Source: Thermoleophilia bacterium
Lineage (GTDB): Bacteria > Actinomycetota > Thermoleophilia > Miltoncostaeales > Miltoncostaeaceae
Assembly: GCA_009694365.1 (NCBI GenBank)
Contig: SHVE01000007.1
Span: 17,300-81,299 of the forward strand
Length of the DNA stretch: 64,000 bases
Reading direction: 5' to 3'
In this document: positions 39,730 to 48,059 of the stretch, in pieces
How the letters are laid out: every line of letters starts with the position of its first letter
Numbering within the stretch: the first letter of the stretch is position 1
Program-made: the position numbers and the translations under genes
Notes under the pieces: model-generated
Seen by the model: the letters and a program-made list of their open reading frames with translations, nothing else
Databases searched by the model: none
What the model was told of the DNA's origin: nothing

Positions 39730-40500
39730 TCAGGTAATGAGGAAGAGGGTCGCCACCGTGAGTCCGACGACCACGATGACGATACGGAACAGCAGTTCGT
39801 TCACGTGCCGCACCGACTTGCCGCCGATCCAGCCCCCTCCCCAGGCACCGATTCCCATGAGGAGTCCCGCGATCCAATAGACATGGCCCGAGAACGCGAA
39901 CAGGGCGGCGGCAGCCCCGTTGGCGCACAGGGACATGAGCAGTTTGAGCGCGTTGAGTCGGTTGAGCGTGTCCGTGAGGAGGAGGCCCATGATGGCCATC
40001 GTCACGATTCCGAGGCCGGCTCCGAAGTAGCCGCCATACACGGTGGCGAGGAACAGGGATGCCACCAAGGGCACCCTCCCTCCCTCTCCCTCGTCGTTGC
40101 GCACCCCCATGGTCATGCGCCGGAGTGGCGTCTGCAGCGCGAGAGCGGCGGTTGCACCAAAGAGGAGCCACGGCACGAGTTGCTCGAAGAGGTCCTGGCT
40201 GGTGGTCAGCAGGAGGGCCGCGCCGGTGATCCCCCCCGCCATCGACGTGACGGCGAGCGTTCGGGAGAGGTGTCGGCGCCCGGCGAAGTCGCCGCGCTGG
40301 GCATACACACCGCCCGCATAGCCCGGCGAGAGCGCGACCGCGTTCGTGATGTTGGCATCGAACGCCGGGATTCCCACCGCCGTGAGTACCGGGAAGGTGA
40401 CGAGCGTGCCACCGCCGGCGATCGAGTTGACGAAGCCGCCGGCGAGGCCACCGAGGAACGCGACGACAAGTGCCCAGGTTCCGATGTCCGCCACGGCCAC
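39730..40500 (-). CDS. TauE/SafE-family permease
   Basis: 256 residues, eight hydrophobic helices in two repeats. The first repeat has GGLAGGFVNSIAGGGTLVTFPVL and ITNAVALSPGYAGGV, the second has YGGYFGAGLGIVTMA and KLLMSLCANGAAAALF; these are the paired family signatures. Members move sulfite, sulfoacetate or other small organosulfur or carboxylate anions. GTG 40500 is chosen; GTG 40494 is equally near. It is divergent from the MMPL gene with a 49-base shared spacer and not directly linked to the DUF1116 operon, although it is on the same strand 40 bases before it. Confidence 0.85.
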   Translation of the reverse strand: MAVADIGTWALVVAFLGGLAGGFVNSIAGGGTLVTFPVLTAVGIPAFDANITNAVALSPGYAGGVYAQRGDFAGRRHLSRTLAVTSMAGGITGAALLLTTSQDLFEQLVPWLLFGATAALALQTPLRRMTMGVRNDEGEGGRVPLVASLFLATVYGGYFGAGLGIVTMAIMGLLLTDTLNRLNALKLLMSLCANGAAAALFAFSGHVYWIAGLLMGIGAWGGGWIGGKSVRHVNELLFRIVIVVVGLTVATLFLIT

Positions 40501-40532
40501 GAGAATGTCATGGTGCGCGGTCGGCAGTCCGG

Positions 40533-40538
40533 TACGGT
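40533..40538 (+). promoter_or_regulatory. Candidate -10 box of the MMPL gene
   Basis: TACGGT, 11 bases before ATG 40550, inside the divergent spacer. Confidence 0.35.
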
Positions 40539-40549
40539 GCCCGCGCACC

Positions 40550-42721
40550 ATGGAACCCCACGATGAGTCCGCGATCCGCCTCGGCCGCTTCGGCCGCCTC
40601 GGTCGCGCATGCGCACGCCACCGGTGGTGGGTGCTCGGCGCATGGGTGGCGGTACTCGTGGGCCTCTCCGTCTTCGGTCTGGCTCTCGGCGGGGTGCCCA
40701 CCGACAATGTGACCGTCCCGGGTCTGCCCGCCGCCGAGGGCGCGTCCGTGCTGCAACGCTCGTTCCCATCGCAGGGAGCGGCGGATGGGCAGGTCGTGGT
40801 GAGGTCCGAGCACGGTGCGCTGCTCCACGGGAGGAACGGCGAGGCCCTACTCGATGGCATCCGCCGCCTACGTGATGTGCCCGGTGTCATCGCGGTGATG
40901 GCACCCGGCCCCCCCGGCACCGTGTCGCCCGATGACCGGACCGCGCTGATCACGGTGGAGTGGTCCACCCCGCCGGAGGAACTGGGTCCGACGAATCTCC
41001 AGCACCTTCAGGCGGCCGCGCGTCCGCTGGTGGATGCCGGGCTGACGGTGGCCTACGCCGGCGCCCCGGCTATTCGGGCCGAGGCGCCGGGTGCCGGCTG
41101 GTCGGTGGCGATCGGGATCACCGCGGCAATTCTCATCCTGCTGCTGACGTTCGGCTCGGTCGTGACCATGGCCATCCCAGTGATCGGATCGCTGGTGGCA
41201 GTCGGCACGGCGGTCAGTCTGTTGACCGTGCTCGAGGCGTTCACCGACATCAGCGCAGTGGGACGGACCCTTGCGGTGATGATCGGGCTCGGCGTAACGG
41301 TGAACTACGCGCTGTGTGTGGTCACACGCCATACGCAGCGGATGTCCGAGGGCGCCGACGTGGAGGATTCGATCGCGCACGCCACGGCGACGGCGGGCCG
41401 GGCCGTGGTCATTGCGGGGGGGACGGTGGCGGTGGCAGTACTCGGTGTGGCCATCGCCGACATCCCCTTCGTCACACGCCTCGGCCAGACCATGGCCATC
41501 GCCGTCATCGTGTCGGTGTGCGCGGTACTCACGTTGCTCCCGGCGGCGCTGGCGATCGCTGGGACGGGGATCGGCCGCGGGCGGCTGCCGTTCATCTCGG
41601 GGCCACGGACCATGGAGCCTGGGGACCCCGTCGGACGGCCTCGCGGCGGGGCGCGCTGGTTCCTCTCGGTCACCCGTCGGCCGTGGCCCTACCTGCTGTC
41701 CGCGCTAGTAATCCTCGTGGGCCTCGCCGTTCCCACGGTGTGGATGGAGTTCGGGCGGGTGGATTCGGGGAGCGATCCCCCGGGGTCCACCACACGTGAG
41801 GCGTACCACCTCATCGAGACCGGGTTCGGGCCCGGGTTCAACGGACCGGTGCAGGTGGTGCTGGAGGGGCCGCTCGCGAAGGCCCGTGCGCGGGACGTGG
41901 CCGATCGTGCGCGCGATCTCGCCGGTGTGGTGGAGGTCTCGCCACCGGTGAGGTCGGCCACCTATCCCGTGGCGTTCATCACCGTCATCCCGGCGACTGC
42001 CCCGGCCAATCCGACGACCACCGACGTGGTGGAGAAACTCGGCGGCCGATTGAAACCGGTGGCCGGGGCGGGAACGCGGGTGTACGTGACCGGTGCCACC
42101 GCAGTGGGTGTGGACCTCTCACAGCGGGTGGCATCGCGCCTGCCGTGGTTCATCGGCGCGGTCGTTCTCATCTCGTTCGTGCTCCTGATGATCGAGTTCA
42201 AGTCGCTGCTCGTGCCGTTGCAGGCGGCGGTCATGAACCTGCTGTCGGTGGCCGCCGCATTCGGCGTGCTCGTGACCATCTTCCAAGGTGGCATCCTGCG
42301 CACGCAGATCGGCGTGCCCGAGGCAGTGGCCATCGAGGCATGGATACCGATGATGATGTTCGCCATCCTGTTCGGGATCTCGATGGCCGACGAGGTGCTC
42401 CTTCTCTCCCGCGTGCGGGAGGCGTGGCGGAGGACCGGCGATCCGCACCGCTCGGTGGCGGTTGGTCTGGCGGACACGACGCGCGTCATCAGTGCTGCGG
42501 CGCTCATCATGGTGAGTGTGTTCCTCGCGTTTGTGCTCACCGACAACGCCATCGTGAAGATGCTCGGAATTGGTCTCGCGACCGCGGTGGTGGTGGATGC
42601 CACGATCATTCGCCTGATGCTGCTCCCTGCGGTGCTCGGCCTGGGCGGGAAGTGGAACTGGTGGTTTCCGGGCCGACGGTCGGATGCCGCGACAGGCACG
42701 GAATCGGACTATCACGGATGA
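40550..42721 (+). CDS. MMPL/RND-superfamily membrane transporter
   Basis: 723 residues, with two halves each made of one helix, a periplasmic domain and five more helices. The first half has VGLSVFGLALGGVPTDN then SVAIGITAAILILLLTFGSVVTMAIPVIGSL and VMIGLGVTVNYALCVVTRH, the usual 'GlgvDYal' with Asp changed to Asn. The second half has FGISMADEVLLLSRVREAWRR, keeping Asp-Glu. RND proteins use proton flux to move lipids, fatty acids or drugs. The N in helix 4 of the first half could alter proton relay. ATG 40550 follows a TACGGT box. It is shorter than MmpL3-type proteins, and the cargo cannot be told. Confidence 0.85.
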   Translation: MEPHDESAIRLGRFGRLGRACARHRWWVLGAWVAVLVGLSVFGLALGGVPTDNVTVPGLPAAEGASVLQRSFPSQGAADGQVVVRSEHGALLHGRNGEALLDGIRRLRDVPGVIAVMAPGPPGTVSPDDRTALITVEWSTPPEELGPTNLQHLQAAARPLVDAGLTVAYAGAPAIRAEAPGAGWSVAIGITAAILILLLTFGSVVTMAIPVIGSLVAVGTAVSLLTVLEAFTDISAVGRTLAVMIGLGVTVNYALCVVTRHTQRMSEGADVEDSIAHATATAGRAVVIAGGTVAVAVLGVAIADIPFVTRLGQTMAIAVIVSVCAVLTLLPAALAIAGTGIGRGRLPFISGPRTMEPGDPVGRPRGGARWFLSVTRRPWPYLLSALVILVGLAVPTVWMEFGRVDSGSDPPGSTTREAYHLIETGFGPGFNGPVQVVLEGPLAKARARDVADRARDLAGVVEVSPPVRSATYPVAFITVIPATAPANPTTTDVVEKLGGRLKPVAGAGTRVYVTGATAVGVDLSQRVASRLPWFIGAVVLISFVLLMIEFKSLLVPLQAAVMNLLSVAAAFGVLVTIFQGGILRTQIGVPEAVAIEAWIPMMMFAILFGISMADEVLLLSRVREAWRRTGDPHRSVAVGLADTTRVISAAALIMVSVFLAFVLTDNAIVKMLGIGLATAVVVDATIIRLMLLPAVLGLGGKWNWWFPGRRSDAATGTESDYHG

Positions 42722-42953
42722 CCCGGACCTCGGGCGATGCGAGCGGTCTGCCCATGCACACCACCCCCCGGTCGCGTGATGCAACGGACCGGCGCGCTGC
42801 TCTCGCCGGAACCGAGGCGGCGCTCAGGTGGTGCCCCCGGTGAGGCCCGCGGGTTCCGTCCCCGCCTAGTCCCGCCCGTCACCGCTGGATGCCACGGTGG
42901 GCGATCCCCACTGCACCGCGCGGCGTAACCGACGGGGTACCCGGCCCGCCCGG

Positions 42954-42959
42954 TAGCGT
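42954..42959 (+). promoter_or_regulatory. Candidate -10 box, leaderless start
   Basis: TAGCGT, 8 bases before ATG 42968. The 246 bases between the MMPL stop and here hold no supported gene. Confidence 0.35.
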
Positions 42960-42967
42960 CCCCGGGG

Positions 42968-44218
42968 ATGGACGCCAATACGCCCGACGACGTGGTCGTG
43001 GATCTGCCCCTCGCGCGGGACGCCAGCGAACGTGATGATGAGCCAACCGGCGGAGAGGCCGGGGTCGCTGGGCTTATCGTTATCGGGGTACCCGGTGCCT
43101 ATGCCGTACTCGAGGCCCACCGCGCGGTGGCCGCCGGTAGCGATGTCATGCTCATTACCGCCGACGTGTCGCTGGCTGATGAGGTGGCGCTGAAGCGTCG
43201 GGCCCGAAGCGCGGGGCGACTTGTGATGGGGCCCGGGTGCGACACCATGATTATCGATGGCATCGCCATTGGGGTGGCGAACGTGGTCACCCCCGGTCGC
43301 GTCGGGGTCATCGCCACCTCGGGGTCGGCGGCACAGGAAGCCTCCGTACTTCTCGATCGCTTCGGGGTCGGGGTGAGCCAGTGCATGGTCACGGGTGGTC
43401 GCGACCTGAGCGACGATGTGGGGGGGATCACGACGCTCACCGCGCTGGAGCGACTTGGGAGCGACCCGACGACGGAGGCCATCGTGCTGGTGGCCGATGC
43501 GTATTCGGTACCCACGGCCCAGGCCGTCATGACCGCAGTCGCATCCGCCGGGCGCCCTGCGGTCGTCTGCCTGATCGGCAACACCATGTCGCCCCCGGAT
43601 GGCGTGGACCTGTACTCCGACATCGACCAGGCCGTTCTTGGCGTGGCGCGGATCGCCGGAGCGCGGCCGGTCATCCCCGCCGCCGAGCCCACCGGCTGGG
43701 TGAGCGCCGGCCATGTGCGGGGCATCTTCTCGGGCACCGCCCTCTGCGCCGAGGCATCGGCGATCCTCGCCGAGCGTCTGGGGCGCGTGGTTTCCAACTC
43801 GCCGGCCGGCGCGGCCGAGGCACTTGATCCGCGCGACGTGGTGCGCGGCAATGCCTGCCTCGATCTCGCCGCCGAGAGCGTCGCCCATGGCACCGCACAT
43901 CCGATCCTCGATCCGACACGCCGCGCCGATCTCATCGTGGAGACGGTGTCCGACCACACCGTCGCGGTCATCCTCATCGATGTCATCCTCGGTCTCGGGG
44001 CGCATCCCGACCCGGCGGGCGCCCTGGCGCCGGTCCTTGCACGGGCCTTGCAGGCCCGCCCGTCACTTCAGGTCGTTGCGCATGTGTGCGGTACCGCCGC
44101 GGATCCCCAGTCGCTTGCACGGCAGGAGGAGGAACTGACGCGGGTGGGGGTGCGCCTCGCTCCGACCAGCGGGCAGGCCGCGCGGCTCGCCGCCGCGCTT
44201 GTGCGATCCGGTCGGTGA
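42968..44218 (+). CDS. FdrA (AllF)-like acyl-CoA-ligase-fold protein
   Basis: 416 residues. GLIVIGVPGAYAVLEAHRAVAAGSDVMLITADVSLADEVALKRRARSAGRLVMGPGC aligns with the CoA-binding part of E. coli FdrA ('VAGEYAAELANQAL...NVTLEDEIQLKTRAREKGLLVMGPDCGT'). ATSGSAAQEASVLLDRFGVGVSQCMVTGGRDLSDDVGGI is the ligase phosphate/His-loop region and VILIDVILGLGAHPDPAG is the late Asp motif. It lacks the first 90 or so residues of E. coli FdrA and its C-terminal 60-residue module; a similar module heads the DUF1116 protein at 38.5-39.7 kb. In E. coli AllF (FdrA) works with AllG and AllH on carbamoyl transfer to oxamate. It overlaps the glycosyltransferase by 4 bases. The reaction is unknown here. Confidence 0.75.
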   Translation: MDANTPDDVVVDLPLARDASERDDEPTGGEAGVAGLIVIGVPGAYAVLEAHRAVAAGSDVMLITADVSLADEVALKRRARSAGRLVMGPGCDTMIIDGIAIGVANVVTPGRVGVIATSGSAAQEASVLLDRFGVGVSQCMVTGGRDLSDDVGGITTLTALERLGSDPTTEAIVLVADAYSVPTAQAVMTAVASAGRPAVVCLIGNTMSPPDGVDLYSDIDQAVLGVARIAGARPVIPAAEPTGWVSAGHVRGIFSGTALCAEASAILAERLGRVVSNSPAGAAEALDPRDVVRGNACLDLAAESVAHGTAHPILDPTRRADLIVETVSDHTVAVILIDVILGLGAHPDPAGALAPVLARALQARPSLQVVAHVCGTAADPQSLARQEEELTRVGVRLAPTSGQAARLAAALVRSGR

Positions 44219-45381
44219 GGATCCGCGTGGTCACCTACTCGGCGATGCCGCGCGGCGGAGCCGTGCATGCGCGCCGCCTGGCGGAGGAATTGGCGGAGCG
44301 CGGGCACGACGTGGAACTCTGGGTGCTCATGCTGGACGGCACGGGGCTGAGCGTGGGGTCGGCGGTCGACATGCATGAGGTGTCCGTGCCCCGAGTGGAC
44401 GCTGAGACCGCGCCGGCACGCGTGGATCGTGCCGCGCGGTATTTGGCCGGCGCACTGCGGACTGCGCCCCCGGCGGATATCCACCATGCCCACGACCTGC
44501 TGGCGGCGCGGGCACTGCTGACGCTGCGGGCCGAGGGCGTGGTGCCGCACGTGGTGCGCACCGTGCACCACGTGGAGATGTTCGAGGACCGGTTCCTCGA
44601 GGAGTGCCAGCGGGCATCCATCCAGGACGTCGATTCCTGCACCGCGGTGTCGGCGTTTTGGGCCGACCGACTGGCCGACGAATTCGGGGTGGATGCGGCG
44701 GTGGTTCCCAATGGCGTCGATGCGCATCGGTTTGCGGCGTGTCCGCTCGACCGCGCGGCCGCGGGTACGCGCATGGGCTGGGGTGGGCGACCGGTGGTTC
44801 TGGCCGTGGGCGGGGTGCAGTCACGAAAGGGTGGTCGCGTACTTCTGGAAGCGTTCGCCCGTGCACGCGGGCGCCTCGGTGAGGGGGCGCTCTTGGTGAT
44901 CGCGGGAGCCGCCGGCATCTACGCTGATCCGGCCTACGTCACCGCGTGGACGGACGACGCCGCGCGTCTCGGGCTTCGCGTACACGACGGGCCCCTGCCC
45001 CCGGCCGATGCGCATGTCGCGCGCATCGGCATCGTCGATGAAGATTTGATGCCGACGCTCTACCGCGCGGCCGACGTTCTGGCATTCCCGTCAACCCGTG
45101 AGGGCTTCGGCCTGGTGGTGGTCGAGGCCATGGCGGCCGGGATTCCGGTGGTCGCCAGCGACATCCCGGTGCTCGCCGAGTTCCTGGTCCACGACGAGGA
45201 CTGCCTCATGGTTCCCGTGGGTGACTCACGCGCTCTCGCCGAGGCGATAACCCGTCTGGTGAACGACCACGACCTGACGACGCGCCTTACGGAGCGTGCG
45301 CGCGAGACCGTGGCCCGGTACCCATGGACCGATACCGCTGCACGCGCGGAGGCCGTCTACACGGCGTTTGCGCGGGGATGA
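44215..45381 (+). CDS. Glycosyltransferase family 4, MSMEG_0565-like
   Basis: 388 residues, GT-B fold. RIRVVTYSAMPRGGAVHARRLAEELAERGHDVELW, HVVRTVHHVEMFED and VPNGVDAHRF match the MSMEG_0565 glycosyltransferase family; the donor site is FPSTREGFGLVVVEAMAAGIPVVASD with E-x7-E. The MSMEG_0565 cluster (a radical SAM protein, N-acetyltransferase, oxidoreductase and others) is absent here, so this is an orphan member, which is translationally coupled (GTGA) to the FdrA-like gene instead. GTG 44215 is well placed. The acceptor is unknown. Confidence 0.82.
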   Translation: MRIRVVTYSAMPRGGAVHARRLAEELAERGHDVELWVLMLDGTGLSVGSAVDMHEVSVPRVDAETAPARVDRAARYLAGALRTAPPADIHHAHDLLAARALLTLRAEGVVPHVVRTVHHVEMFEDRFLEECQRASIQDVDSCTAVSAFWADRLADEFGVDAAVVPNGVDAHRFAACPLDRAAAGTRMGWGGRPVVLAVGGVQSRKGGRVLLEAFARARGRLGEGALLVIAGAAGIYADPAYVTAWTDDAARLGLRVHDGPLPPADAHVARIGIVDEDLMPTLYRAADVLAFPSTREGFGLVVVEAMAAGIPVVASDIPVLAEFLVHDEDCLMVPVGDSRALAEAITRLVNDHDLTTRLTERARETVARYPWTDTAARAEAVYTAFARG

Positions 45382-45488
45382 CTGAACTAGGGTCATGATG
45401 TGGTGGTGTCGGGCGCTCTGACCATGGTCGCGGCGCGGTCGTCGCCCGGGTTTGCCATTACCGTGTCACCGGACGGCGGATGGACCGC

Positions 45489-45518
45489 GATGCCACTATC
45501 CGGGCGGGTAGTGGCATC
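45489..45518 (-). terminator. Hairpin after phzF
   Basis: GATGCCACTA and TAGTGGCATC form a perfect 10-bp stem with a 10-base GC-rich loop, 35 bases beyond the phzF stop on the minus strand and about 110 beyond the converging glycosyltransferase. Confidence 0.5.
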
Positions 45519-45553
45519 ACTCCCCGATATCAGTACGCACCGGCGGGGTCGAG

Positions 45554-46340
45554 TCATTCCGCGAGGAGACCCCCGCGGAGACCCCCGGTCATCACGGGGA
45601 CGACGGGTCCACCGATCTCCACGCGCGTGGGAATCCCCGGTGGGGCCATCACGTGTATGTGCACCACGCCGGGACGACCCATGTGATGCCCCTGCCGGAT
45701 GATGAGCTCGAGCACCCCGTCGTCCCCGTGGCTTAGGCCCGCGAGGGCCGCGCCCAGTGCCGCCGCTGCCCGTGACCGGGTCCTCCGAGATTCCGATGGG
45801 CGCGGCGAAATGGCGCACATCGGCGTATGTGATGCCGTCCTCGCGACCGGTGACGCGGTAGGCGCTGACGCCCGCCCATCCCCTCGCCTCCCCGAGGGCG
45901 CGGAGGGCGACGTCATCCGGCCTGAGGGGGGAGAGGTCCGCCACCGGTGCGGCAGCCACATCACGGATGTGGCGTGGCTCTGCCATGACGACCCATGCGC
46001 CGGTGTCATCAGCTCGTACGGTGATGTCCCCGACGGTCGTGCGGATGACGGCCTCGTCCAAGGTCCACCCCGCACGCCGGAGCACCCATGCCGCCCCGAC
46101 CATGGGGTGCCCGGCCAGCGGAACCTCCGTCGTGGGTGTGAAGATACGCACCGCCGGTGGGGGACCCGGTTCTACAAAGACGGTCTCCGACAGCCCGATC
46201 TCGGCCGCTATCGCCTGCATGTGACGGGAGGCGGGCATGGTGGGGCACAGGATGACGGCGAGTGGGTTCCCGGTGAGGGGGTCCGACGCGAACACGTCCA
46301 CCCAGTGCACGGTGGCGTCGGCAGTCGGTGTGGCGTCCAT
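45554..46340 (-). pseudogene. PhzF-family isomerase/epimerase gene with a frameshift
   Basis: PhzF proteins are diaminopimelate-epimerase-fold enzymes of secondary metabolism or unknown role. From ATG 46340 the frame has WVDVFASDPLTGNPLAVILC (family start 'VDvFt..pf.GNplaVv'), AEIGLSETVFVEP (catalytic Glu), FTPTTEVPLAGHPMVGAAW and ISEDPVTGS. At about 45764 the frame changes by one base; the remaining domain (AAALGAALAGLSHGDDGVLELIIRQG...GGPVVPVMTGGL) is in the next frame and ends at 45554. Either a real disabling indel in a short GC run or a sequence error. Without the shift the protein would be about 262 residues, slightly short but normal. Confidence 0.75.
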
Positions 46341-46416
46341 GGCGGTAGTGTCCCCGCTCGTGACGTCGAACGCCGTGATCACCATCACCGGCCACCGCGA
46401 GGCGGAGGTCTAACCC

Positions 46417-46776
46417 ATGGGCTGGGTGGGCTGGATCGTTATCGGTGCCCTCATCACGATGGGTGTACTCACCGTCGCGGGTGCCGCGATCGCGGTGGTT
46501 CGTGGCGTGCGCCTGCGGCGTCGCATCGCGCAGACCTCGGTGATCGTCACCCCGCTCACGTCGGGGATCGCGGCGGGGGTGGACGACATTGGCACTGGTG
46601 TCGCCCGCGCCCAGACGGCCGCCGCCAACCTCTCGTCCAAGATTGAGGAGCTGCGGGTGCCGCTCGCGGAACTCCGGGTGATCGGTCGCTACGCATCTGT
46701 CGCGTTCACGGGAATCCGTGGGCCGCTGGGATGGATCGCCGGGATCCGCGCGCTCATCAAGTACCGCGGCCTGTAG
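46417..46776 (+). CDS. Small membrane protein with one N-terminal helix
   Basis: 119 residues. The N-terminal segment WIVIGALITMGVLTVAGAAIAVV is a membrane helix, followed by a basic stretch and a helical, possibly coiled region (GIAAGVDDIGTGVARAQTAAANLSSKIEEL). It resembles short DUF948-type envelope proteins in layout, but no signature is firm. GGAGG lies 9 bases before the ATG. It precedes the Ppx/GppA gene by 2 bases, so the two are one transcript. Confidence 0.6.
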   Translation: MGWVGWIVIGALITMGVLTVAGAAIAVVRGVRLRRRIAQTSVIVTPLTSGIAAGVDDIGTGVARAQTAAANLSSKIEELRVPLAELRVIGRYASVAFTGIRGPLGWIAGIRALIKYRGL

Positions 46777-46778
46777 GC

Positions 46779-47693
46779 GTGCGCGCCGCTGTCGTTGACG
46801 TCGGCTCCAACTCAGTACGCCTTCTGCTGATGGAGTCCATGGGACCCGGCGGGGCCGTGGGCGAGCGCGTTGTCAGGGTGACCGGGTTACGCCGCCGCGC
46901 CGCCGCCGACGGACGGATTGTGCCCGATGCCCTCGGGAGGCTCGATGTGTGCCTCGGCGACTACGCCGAGCGCATCGGTGCGGCTGGCTCACCACCGGTC
47001 ATCGTCGTGGGCACCTCCGCCGTCCGTGATGCGTCCAACGCGGGCGAAGTCGGGGACATCGTGCGCCGTCGCCTCGGCGTTGAGCTCGTGGTGATTTCGG
47101 GGGAGCGGGAGGCCGCACTGGCGTTCGCGGGCGCTCGCCTCGTGATGCATGGCGCCACCGGTCCGTGCCGGGTCATCGATATCGGCGGGGGCAGCACCGA
47201 GGTTGTGGCCGGGGACGAGCATGGCCCCGACCACGTGGTGAGCCTGGCACTCGGTGCGAGTCGTCAGGGCGAGGCGCACATCACCCGTGATCCGCCATCC
47301 ACCGACGAGATCACCGCAATCCGGGAGGAGGCGCGCGCCCTCGTGGCCGCGGCGGCCGGGGGATTTCCGACGGAGGGTCCGCTCATCGGCGTGGCCGGAA
47401 CGGTCACCCAGGTCGCGGCCATCGCCATCGGGCGCTACGACCCGGATGCGATCCACGGTATGACCCTGTCACGGGCCGCCGTCGTGGATGTCCTGACCGC
47501 CGTCGCGGGTGTGGGACCCGATGAGCGCGCCCACGTCCCCGGCCTGCACATCGATCGCGTGGGTGTCATCGTTCCCGGGGCAGCAATCCTTCTGGGCGTT
47601 CTGGACGGCCTCGGTGCGAATGGGCTGGTGGTGTCGGAGCGGGACATCCTCGACGGAGTCGCCATGGAGATCGATTCCCCCCGTACCTCATGA
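46779..47693 (+). CDS. ppx: Ppx/GppA family phosphatase
   Basis: 304 residues, ASKHA fold. AAVVDVGSNSVRLLL (phosphate-1 loop), VGTSAVRDASN, VISGEREAALAFAGA, VIDIGGGSTEVVAG (phosphate-2) and GVAGTVTQVAAI are the family motifs. It matches the two-domain actinobacterial exopolyphosphatase/pppGpp phosphatase without C-terminal HD domain, so it should remove terminal phosphate from polyphosphate or pppGpp. GTG 46779 begins 2 bases after the preceding stop. It is the natural counter-enzyme to ppk1 at 7.6 kb. Confidence 0.9.
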   Translation: MRAAVVDVGSNSVRLLLMESMGPGGAVGERVVRVTGLRRRAAADGRIVPDALGRLDVCLGDYAERIGAAGSPPVIVVGTSAVRDASNAGEVGDIVRRRLGVELVVISGEREAALAFAGARLVMHGATGPCRVIDIGGGSTEVVAGDEHGPDHVVSLALGASRQGEAHITRDPPSTDEITAIREEARALVAAAAGGFPTEGPLIGVAGTVTQVAAIAIGRYDPDAIHGMTLSRAAVVDVLTAVAGVGPDERAHVPGLHIDRVGVIVPGAAILLGVLDGLGANGLVVSERDILDGVAMEIDSPRTS

Positions 47694-47858
47694 GTGTGGT
47701 CAGCACACCTAGGAAACCCGGAGCAGAATAGACCTACCGACCACCCTCACCTATTCGTGCCGGCTGTCGTGACCCGAGGCGTCTCTCGAAGTGAGAGCCG
47801 TACCAGGCGCTTCTTGACGGGGCGCGGCGCGGGTGCGGGGTCGGCGGCGGTCGCCGCG

Positions 47859-48059
47859 TCAATCGGACGGCTGGTCCCCTTCGGATGAGGACCAACGAGC
47901 TCCGCAGTCGAGGCATCCGCTCTGCCGACCAGCGTCCAAGTTGAGAACGCATCCGCCGAGGATGAGCTCGCCGCGCTCCGCTCGCGCTGACAGTGATCCG
48001 CGGGGCAGGCCGAAGGCGACGGGTGCAGTTCGCGCACTCCCGCAGGTCGGGCAGTTCAC
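47859..48059 (-). CDS. Small zinc-ribbon-like protein, 66 residues
   Basis: CPTC at the N-terminus and CLDC near residue 50 give a two-knuckle CxxC...CxxC metal site; the middle (GLPRGSLSARAERGELILGG) is not recognised. GTG 48059 overlaps the ribbon-helix-helix gene upstream by 4 bases (GTGA), so they form a pair. The composition is less GC-extreme than core genes. Possibly a toxin-antitoxin-like or regulatory pair on accessory DNA; function unknown. Confidence 0.6.
   Translation of the reverse strand: MNCPTCGSARTAPVAFGLPRGSLSARAERGELILGGCVLNLDAGRQSGCLDCGARWSSSEGDQPSD

Noticed and set aside
45393..45764. Arg/Gly/Asp-rich C-terminal continuation of phzF in its first frame
   Set aside because: The sequence after VTGS is not protein-like, while the next frame carries the real PhzF C-terminus.
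45760..45768. Programmed frameshift in phzF
   Set aside because: No slippery heptamer or stimulatory structure is evident and PhzF is not known to use recoding; mutation or sequence error is simpler.
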